From assembly GCA_964638865.1 (NCBI GenBank), contig CAZXBG010000131.1, positions 1-11,374 of the forward strand: a DNA stretch of 11,374 nucleotides, read 5' to 3'. Below, piece by piece: positions 6,207 to 11,374 of the stretch. The stretch's first letter is position 1. Each line of letters opens with the position of its first letter. A program made the position numbers and the translations under genes. Source of the DNA: UBA7236 sp964638865. GTDB taxonomy: Bacteria; Bacteroidota; Bacteroidia; Chitinophagales; BACL12. The notes below the pieces were generated by a model that saw only the letters and a program-made list of their open reading frames with translations, ran no database searches and was not told where the DNA came from.

Positions 6207-6956
6207 ATGAAAATAACACTTTCGTTCGTTTTAAATTTATTACTACTAACTATTTGTAATTCGCAAAATTTGACTTTAAGTTTTGGTGTTAAGCAAATTG
6301 AATCGGAGTCTGGTGAAATACAATTTGGATATATTGATGAGTCACCTGTTCCAGACGAATTTATAACAGATTTTGAAATTACCAGTGCTAAACAAGCAGT
6401 GAGTCTTGCGGGGGAGTTTGATTGGTATAATGAAAGTTCAATTTATGCAATAGGAAGACTCCAAGGTTTTGTTGGTCCGATGAATGGAGTTGATCTTGGA
6501 TTGGGAGCTGGTTATGCTATAAAATTAAATAACCAAAGTACAATAAGGTTGCAACCAGAGATTTTAGCGGTGTTGGGTTATGCCAGCAAATCGTTAGGGG
6601 AATTAATAGTGCAAAATAATGGGAGTGTATACATAACGGTTAATGAAACACAATTTGATAATTATGAAAATGTTGGTGTCACTTTACAGAAAACGTATTT
6701 AACCATCAAACCGGGTATTTCTTTAGCAATAGGGTTGAAATCCGGAAATGAGATAAAATTGCAGGTATCGTATCAGTTTTTTGGAGATAAGGGTATGGTT
6801 GCCTTCGATGGTCCGGTAAATGGCGAAGAAGTTTCCGAGATGGAAGAAATTGGAGTTTCAAATATGTATTTTTATTTAGATGGAATTACCAGTTATGATA
6901 TTCCATTTAAACCGAAAGGATTTGAATTGAGGTTAGGGTATTCATTTATGAATTAA
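6207..6956 (+). CDS. Outer-membrane beta-barrel-like protein, unknown function
   Basis: This 249-residue exported protein has an N-terminal signal peptide (MKITLSFVLNLLLLTICNSQ, cleavage near residue 20). The rest shows alternating polar/hydrophobic strands typical of small outer-membrane barrels: LTLSFGVKQI, AVSLAGEFDWY, VDLGLGAGYAIKL, TIRLQPEILAVLGYA, KPGISLAIGLKSGNEIKLQVSYQFF. It ends with GFELRLGYSFMN, a closing strand with a near-terminal aromatic residue. Paired glycine/tyrosine strands of this kind resemble the porin-family or OmpW-like barrels of Bacteroidota, but no specific family is assigned. Cys17 sits in the signal peptide, but the preceding Ile does not fit a lipobox, so it is not called a lipoprotein. 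ATAAAAAATTTAATTT precedes the ATG, with no Shine-Dalgarno site. Its role and ligand are unknown. Confidence 0.78.
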   Translation: MKITLSFVLNLLLLTICNSQNLTLSFGVKQIESESGEIQFGYIDESPVPDEFITDFEITSAKQAVSLAGEFDWYNESSIYAIGRLQGFVGPMNGVDLGLGAGYAIKLNNQSTIRLQPEILAVLGYASKSLGELIVQNNGSVYITVNETQFDNYENVGVTLQKTYLTIKPGISLAIGLKSGNEIKLQVSYQFFGDKGMVAFDGPVNGEEVSEMEEIGVSNMYFYLDGITSYDIPFKPKGFELRLGYSFMN

Positions 6957-7259
6957 TGCTTTGATAGCGCTGTCTAGTTGAAATCAGGGTGTTTCTAAGA
7001 AAATAGGCCTTAATGCCTAAATTTCCGTTACTGGAAGTTGGTTCAATGTTAAAAAATTGTTATGTTAAGCCCATATTCAATATAAGTAGTGAATTTAAGG
7101 TGAGGATTTGCAATTGATAAAAGAAGTTTTGTAAACTTGCAGAAGGGTAAACACATTAACACTATTATTAATTTAAGGATTAATATTCATTATTGTAACA
7201 TTAAAAGTCCAATAATTTATTTAAAGTAATTAAGAAAACGCACACTAAAAATCACTGCT
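6957..7259. other. Intergenic region upstream of the amidase gene
   Basis: These 303 bases contain a weak hairpin, TAGGC (7004-7008) with GCCTA (7015-7019), lacking a good T-run, so it is a poor terminator for the preceding gene. They also contain a promoter-like pair at 7107-7139. The last 120 bases are very AT-rich with few G's and would form a long, weakly structured leader. No small ORF or known RNA element was recognised. Confidence 0.5.
7107..7139 (+). promoter_or_regulatory. Putative promoter of the amidase gene
   Basis: TTTG at 7107-7110 is followed after 21 nt by TAAACTTG (7132-7139), one mismatch from the Bacteroidota -7 consensus TAnnTTTG. Transcription would begin near 7145 and leave a leader of about 115 nt before the ATG at 7260. 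This is the best-matching promoter on the plus strand of the window, but it remains a motif-based call. Confidence 0.45.
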
Positions 7260-10200
7260 ATGAAAAAATTCTATTTCTTACTTTTACTTTTTGCCACAAT
7301 CAAAATTAATTCTCAAAATAAATTGGAAGTAGAGAGTGAATTTTTTGAATTTAATTTGGGGGCAAAAGATCTAAAAATACAAACTAATGAGTTTGAGTTT
7401 GACATTGTCGAGGTGAAGCAGTTCAAAAAGGGTGCTGATCTTTGGTTCTACCAAACGTGGCTGCAAGATTTAAACTTAACAACTACAATATCTTTTTATT
7501 TCAGGTATTCAACAGACGCGGTTAACTGGAGTATTTGGGAAGGAGTTTATGAGAATCCTGATATTTCATCAGATAATATTGTAGAGGATGTCTATTACAA
7601 AAAATTTAGTTCATTGCATTCTTTTGACATCCATTCTAATTATATTCAATTAAAGGTAGTTATTGATAGTGCCGATGAAATAAATTTTAAACATTCAATT
7701 CTGAAAAGTATTAACTGTCGCATTTATAATTTTCAAAATAGTAATGTTAATGATAAACACTATGAAAACAAAGAGATTAATAAAGATATTTTTAAAATGG
7801 GAGGTTGTACTTGTCTACTGCCTTCATATGAGGATAGGTCGGATTGGGGTTGTCCTGATGGTGATGGAGCTTCCTGTCCAAGTCCAACATATACTGACGT
7901 GACTCATTTAATAGTACATCATGAAGCCGGATCAAACATTGAACCTATTGGTGGATGGGATGACAGAGTACTTGCAATTTGGGTATATCATACAACCGAT
8001 GCTGGTTTTTGTGATATTGCATATAATTGGTTAATAGATCATGATGGGGTAGTATATGAAGGTCGTGGGGGAGGAGATAATGTGCAAGGTGCCCATATGT
8101 GCGCTTATAATCAAAATACTATGGGAGTTTGCATTTTGGGAAATATGGATTTAATAGCAGTTCCTACACAAGCAAAAGACGCACTTATTGAAGTTTTAGC
8201 TTGGAAGGCCTGCCAAGAAGGAATTGACCCTTTAGGAGCGTCATACCATCTAGATCTGTCACCTGGGACTGATCTTGATAACATTGCTGGTCACAAGGAT
8301 GGTTGCACTACCGGTTATACTGAATGTCCTGGTGACTATTTATACAACGATCTTGATGAGATCAGAAATTCAGTAGCAGAATGCACAACGCCGCCGATCG
8401 GAGAAGCTGATTTGATAAATATTGATGCCACACTAAGTGAAACTATTGTTAGTGTTGGTCAAATTATAAATGCATCATGTGCCGGATACAATCAGGGTTT
8501 AATTGATGCCGAAGCCTCTGAAATTGGCTATTATTTTTCAACAAATTGCACTTTTGATGTATCTGATGATGAATTAGCAACCGATGGCGTAAATTCTTTA
8601 TCACCGGGGGAAGATGACACAGAGGAAGCAGATATTACTATACCAGATAATCCACCTGGAACATATTATATTTTATTCGTTGCAGACCATTTAAATGAGG
8701 TGGCAGAGGGTCCTTATGAAAACAACAACGTAAATTGTATCGCAATTACGATCATTGATTCCGAAAGCGATTTAATTATAATTGATGAAAACCTTAGTGA
8801 AACAAATGTGTCGGTTGGTCAGGTAATTAATGCATCCTGCGCTGCATATAACCAAGGAAGTGGGGAAGCAGAATCTTCTGAAATTGGTTATTATTTCTCA
8901 ACAAATTGTACATGGGATGCCTTAGATGACGAATTAGCAACCGATGGTGTCGCTGCGCTATCAGAAGGAGAAGATGATACGGAGGATGCGGATATTGCAA
9001 TACCAGATAATCCACCAGGAACCTATTACATATTATTTGTAGCTGACCATTTAGAAGAAATTGACGAAGGAGCATTTGAAAATAACAACGTAACGTGTAT
9101 TGCAATTACGATAATAGCTGAGCCTGAATATCCAGACTTAATAGTTAATTCAGAAGCAGTTTCGCCATTTAGTTTAGAAGCAGGTGATCCTATAAACCTG
9201 TCGTGCAATATTGAAAATATTGGTGATGAGAATGCAACAACCAGTAATTTAAAATATTATATTTCTACTGATTGTAACTATAGTATGTCAGATACTGAGT
9301 TGGGAAGTGACATAGTTGGAATTCTTACTCCTGGTTCAAGTAGTTTTGAATCAGCTACGCCCTTAATTCCTGGAGGATTTGGTCCCGGTGATTATTATAT
9401 ATTGTTTATTGCAGATTTTGATGACGATGTGATCGAATCTAATGAAACGAATAATACAGTTTGTACCGCAATTGAAATTATTGTAACTCCTACAGAATAC
9501 CCTGACCTCATAGTGAATGCTGAAACTGTTTCGCCATTGAGTTTATATATAGGTGATCCTATCAGCTTGTCATGTGATATTGAAAATATTGGTTATGAGA
9601 ATGCCGTAACCAATAATTTGAAATATTATATTTCTAATGATTGTAATTATGGTTTATCAGATACAGAGCTGGGGAGCGATGTAGTCGGGCTCCTTACGCC
9701 TGGTGCAAGTAGTTTTGAATCTAGTTCACCCTTAATTCCTGGAGGATTTAGTCCAGGTGATTATTATATATTGTTTATTGCAGATTTTGATGATGATGTG
9801 ATTGAATCTAATGAATTAAATAATATTGTTTGTGTTGCTATAACAATTCTTGAGATTGGTTCACCAGATTTGATTTGTAATATAAATTCTGTTACGCCAT
9901 TTCTTTACCCAGGTGAAAATTTAGATATTTCGATAACGATAGAGAATATTGGTGATGTTTCCGCAACCCCTGAATTTATTTCTAGAATTAAATTATCGAA
10001 AGATGATTGCATATTATTGGACGATATCTTATTGGAAAACATTGATGTTCCTGAATTGATACCAGGTGGATCCTATACTTATGTGCAAACATATTCCATT
10101 TGGGATACGCTTTCATCTGGCAATTACAACTTATTAATAAAAGCAGACGGACCAGACGATATTTTAGAAAGCAACGAATCTAATAATACTGATTGTTCAG

Positions 10201-11024
10201 CTGTGGAAATATTATCACCAATGGGTTGTGAATATACTTTAAGTTCTTCATTTCAAAGTTATGATGCACTTGCATATTCTGATAATATAACGATTACAAC
10301 ATCTGAAATTGAATGTTTCTGGGCTGTAACACCGCCTCCTCCATTTTGGATTACATCCATTACCTCCTCCGGAATAGGATTTGGCGTGATTAGTTTTTCG
10401 ATTCAAAATAATCCAGAAATAACATCAAGGAGTTTCACTTTCTCAATTGAATCAGAAACATTTACAATTTTTCAGGAAGGTTTGGAAGATGACCCAGGAG
10501 TTGCTCCAGTTGCTGATTTTTATGCACTAACTTTGGAAGGTTGTGCACCTTTAGAAGTTTCATTTTTCGATTTGTCTTCTAATGAACCATCAAATTGGTC
10601 ATGGACCTTTGGTGGAGGGGAACCAGAATTATCCACTGACCAGAATCCGGAAAATATAATATTTGGTAACCCAGGAGTTTATACAATTGTTTTAAATTCT
10701 TCAAATATATTAGGATCCGATATAGAAGTTAAAGAAGGTTATATAATTGCAAACAAGTGCGTGGATATTCTGTCTCAAGAAAATATTTACAGTTTTGACA
10801 TAACACCAAATCCCGCTGTAGATTTCGTTACAATTGAAATCTCAAGCAATCTTTTAAATAGTCAATTAGTTTTGTACAATACTGTAGGAGCGGCTATGAG
10901 AATAATTGAACTAAACAATACAAAAACTATTTTGATTAATTTAATTAATTTACCAAAAGGAATTTATTTTGCTCAATTAAATGCTGAAAATATTATTATT
11001 AATAAACCGTTTGTTTTAAATTAA
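7260..11024 (+). CDS. T9SS-exported PGRP/N-acetylmuramoyl-L-alanine amidase with CARDB repeats
   Basis: This 1254-residue secreted or surface enzyme is expected to cut the amide bond between N-acetylmuramic acid and L-Ala in peptidoglycan. A signal peptide (1-19) is followed by a beta-rich N-domain (about 20-170; RYSTDAVNWSIWEG resembles domains that precede PGRP modules in other exported amidases). The PGRP/Amidase_2 domain (about 182-375) shows the DRSDWGC motif (Trp196) and VHHEAG, where His220 or His221 is the first zinc ligand. Catalytic Tyr255 sits in DIAYNWLID; His345 and Cys356 (GHKDG and TECPGD) complete the zinc site. Five CARDB domains follow (about 381-500, 501-620, 621-743, 744-865, 866-985), then a BACON-like domain (about 986-1078), a PKD domain (1082-1167; SNWSWTFGGG) and a T9SS type A sorting tail (about 1178-1254; ITPNP, ending NKPFVLN). 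The active site looks complete, apart from a few extra residues between His345 and Cys356. Export through T9SS is inferred from the tail. The substrate, own wall or another bacterium's, is unknown. Confidence 0.93.
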   Translation: MKKFYFLLLLFATIKINSQNKLEVESEFFEFNLGAKDLKIQTNEFEFDIVEVKQFKKGADLWFYQTWLQDLNLTTTISFYFRYSTDAVNWSIWEGVYENPDISSDNIVEDVYYKKFSSLHSFDIHSNYIQLKVVIDSADEINFKHSILKSINCRIYNFQNSNVNDKHYENKEINKDIFKMGGCTCLLPSYEDRSDWGCPDGDGASCPSPTYTDVTHLIVHHEAGSNIEPIGGWDDRVLAIWVYHTTDAGFCDIAYNWLIDHDGVVYEGRGGGDNVQGAHMCAYNQNTMGVCILGNMDLIAVPTQAKDALIEVLAWKACQEGIDPLGASYHLDLSPGTDLDNIAGHKDGCTTGYTECPGDYLYNDLDEIRNSVAECTTPPIGEADLINIDATLSETIVSVGQIINASCAGYNQGLIDAEASEIGYYFSTNCTFDVSDDELATDGVNSLSPGEDDTEEADITIPDNPPGTYYILFVADHLNEVAEGPYENNNVNCIAITIIDSESDLIIIDENLSETNVSVGQVINASCAAYNQGSGEAESSEIGYYFSTNCTWDALDDELATDGVAALSEGEDDTEDADIAIPDNPPGTYYILFVADHLEEIDEGAFENNNVTCIAITIIAEPEYPDLIVNSEAVSPFSLEAGDPINLSCNIENIGDENATTSNLKYYISTDCNYSMSDTELGSDIVGILTPGSSSFESATPLIPGGFGPGDYYILFIADFDDDVIESNETNNTVCTAIEIIVTPTEYPDLIVNAETVSPLSLYIGDPISLSCDIENIGYENAVTNNLKYYISNDCNYGLSDTELGSDVVGLLTPGASSFESSSPLIPGGFSPGDYYILFIADFDDDVIESNELNNIVCVAITILEIGSPDLICNINSVTPFLYPGENLDISITIENIGDVSATPEFISRIKLSKDDCILLDDILLENIDVPELIPGGSYTYVQTYSIWDTLSSGNYNLLIKADGPDDILESNESNNTDCSAVEILSPMGCEYTLSSSFQSYDALAYSDNITITTSEIECFWAVTPPPPFWITSITSSGIGFGVISFSIQNNPEITSRSFTFSIESETFTIFQEGLEDDPGVAPVADFYALTLEGCAPLEVSFFDLSSNEPSNWSWTFGGGEPELSTDQNPENIIFGNPGVYTIVLNSSNILGSDIEVKEGYIIANKCVDILSQENIYSFDITPNPAVDFVTIEISSNLLNSQLVLYNTVGAAMRIIELNNTKTILINLINLPKGIYFAQLNAENIIINKPFVLN
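8401..9120 (+). repeat. First tandem CARDB pair, 360-bp unit
   Basis: Two 120-codon CARDB units lie head to tail at about 8401-8760 and 8761-9120. GAAATTGGYTATTATTTYTC recurs at 8520 and 8880, exactly 360 bp apart, and both units end with NNNVNC or NNNVTC then IAITII. They are closer to each other than to the next pair, indicating a local duplication of the coding segment. Confidence 0.85.
9121..9855 (+). repeat. Second tandem CARDB pair, 369-bp unit
   Basis: Two CARDB units about 369 bp apart share a perfect 38-nt run (9387-9424 and 9756-9793) and a perfect 21-nt run ending GGAGGATTT just before it. Both encode SPGDYYILFIADFDDD-like strands. The DNA-level similarity is strong, so this duplication is probably the more recent of the two. 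A fifth, more diverged CARDB unit follows at about 9856-10215. Confidence 0.85.
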
Positions 11025-11180
11025 TAATTAGTCTAACCGTCGCTTCGAACCGCACACATGTTCGATTAATCCTATCTTGAAAGAAGAGTAGGAACCCTTG
11101 TCCGTTAAAACATTGAGATATGGGGATTGATAATTTGGGGGCTTATAAGTACTTACCTGACTTCAGAATTGATTTATCCG
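11025..11180. other. Spacer after the amidase gene
   Basis: There is no clear terminator for the amidase transcript here. A hairpin pairs CCTATCTT (11071-11078) with AAGA-g-TAGG (11084-11092), one bulged G and a 5-nt loop, but no T-run follows. From 11109 the frame of the following T9SS-tail fragment is already open, without recognisable protein content until about 11181. Confidence 0.45.
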
Positions 11181-11374
11181 ATGGCGGGCGGTTGTTTTAT
11201 AGAATCGAGTGAGTTTATTAATAAAGATTGTGAATTCATTAATATAGTTGAACCAGAGGTGTTAATAGAAAATATCAATTTGCATTCTGCAATTCATATT
11301 TATCCGAATCCTGCAGAAAATCAATTTATTGTTCAGTTTGAGGCAGGAATAATTAATGCCGATTTATTACTAGT
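11181..11374 (+). pseudogene. Headless T9SS C-terminal tail, fragment cut by the window edge
   Basis: An open frame (no stop from 11109 to the window end) encodes, from an ATG at 11181, MAGGCFIESSEFINKDCEF and then a linker. At about residues 39-46 comes IHIYPNPA, the hallmark start of a T9SS type A sorting domain, followed by ENQFIVQF. GGCFIESSEF followed by DC is what normally ends the last Ig-like domain of a large T9SS cargo protein. An in-frame stop lies upstream (TAA at 11106-11108), and neither a signal peptide nor a body domain is visible, so this product could not reach the T9SS. It is best read as the 3' remnant of a larger gene that lost its front, possibly by recombination next to the amidase gene. 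A sequencing frameshift or a very short unusual gene is possible. The 3' end lies outside the window. Confidence 0.55.

Noticed and set aside
6207..6266. Lipoprotein signal (Cys17) in the barrel-like protein
   Set aside because: The residue before the Cys is Ile, not Gly/Ala/Ser, so it does not fit a lipobox, and the mature sequence is barrel-like.
7004..7019. Terminator after the barrel-like gene
   Set aside because: Only a 5-bp stem and no T-run; too weak to call as a terminator.
8827..9208. Antisense open frames across the CARDB repeats
   Set aside because: They arise from the codon composition of the repeats on the opposite strand; the products are low-complexity and lack domain character.
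1..11374. CRISPR array, diversity-generating retroelement, toxin-antitoxin pair, phage or integrase genes
   Set aside because: No regularly spaced short repeats, no reverse transcriptase, no integrase or phage structural motifs; the only repeats of note are the coding CARDB units.

Overview
The window is AT-rich DNA from a member of the Bacteroidota, most likely from the Saprospiraceae/Chitinophagales side of the phylum. This rests on four things. A protein ends in a type IX secretion (T9SS) C-terminal domain. Signal peptides have the 'xAQ' or 'xSQ' style of cleavage site. A TPR-fused LytS-type kinase is paired with a LytTR regulator. Promoter-like boxes resemble the Bacteroidota TTTG / TAnnTTTG pattern rather than -35/-10 boxes, and Shine-Dalgarno sites are weak or absent. 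The lineage is an inference; there is no rRNA or other marker gene here.

Layout. 1-212 is a probably divergent promoter region. 213-3403 holds a two-gene operon: a membrane sensor kinase with a periplasmic TPR domain, then a LytTR response regulator 5 bp downstream. 3404-3738 has no conventional gene but is far from empty. It holds a promoter-like pair, two adjacent palindromes, a nested set of RNA helices, a 24-codon ORF and a strong rightward terminator, and is best read as a small independent transcript. 3739-5295 (minus strand) is a helical-repeat protein of unknown function, convergent with that transcript; its last codons overlap the terminator. 5296-5632 is a divergent intergenic region. 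5633-6091 and 6207-6956 encode two exported proteins: a small two-helix membrane protein and an outer-membrane beta-barrel-like protein. 7260-11024 encodes a large T9SS cargo protein: signal peptide, beta-rich N-domain, PGRP/Amidase_2 zinc amidase, five CARDB repeats, a BACON-like domain, a PKD domain and the T9SS sorting tail. The right edge (about 11109-11374) carries an open frame encoding another T9SS tail with no visible export signal or body, probably the remnant of a larger gene.

How the parts relate. The kinase and regulator form a complete signalling pair whose target is not evident. The structured RNA/peptide locus lies directly behind the regulator and could be an output of it, but only position supports that. 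The amidase is the clearest effector: its zinc and catalytic residues look intact, it has an export route, and its long adhesive or spacer region would suit attack on, or remodelling of, peptidoglycan outside the cell. No CRISPR array, tRNA, rRNA, transposase or integrase was recognised. The least explained segment is 3404-3747.
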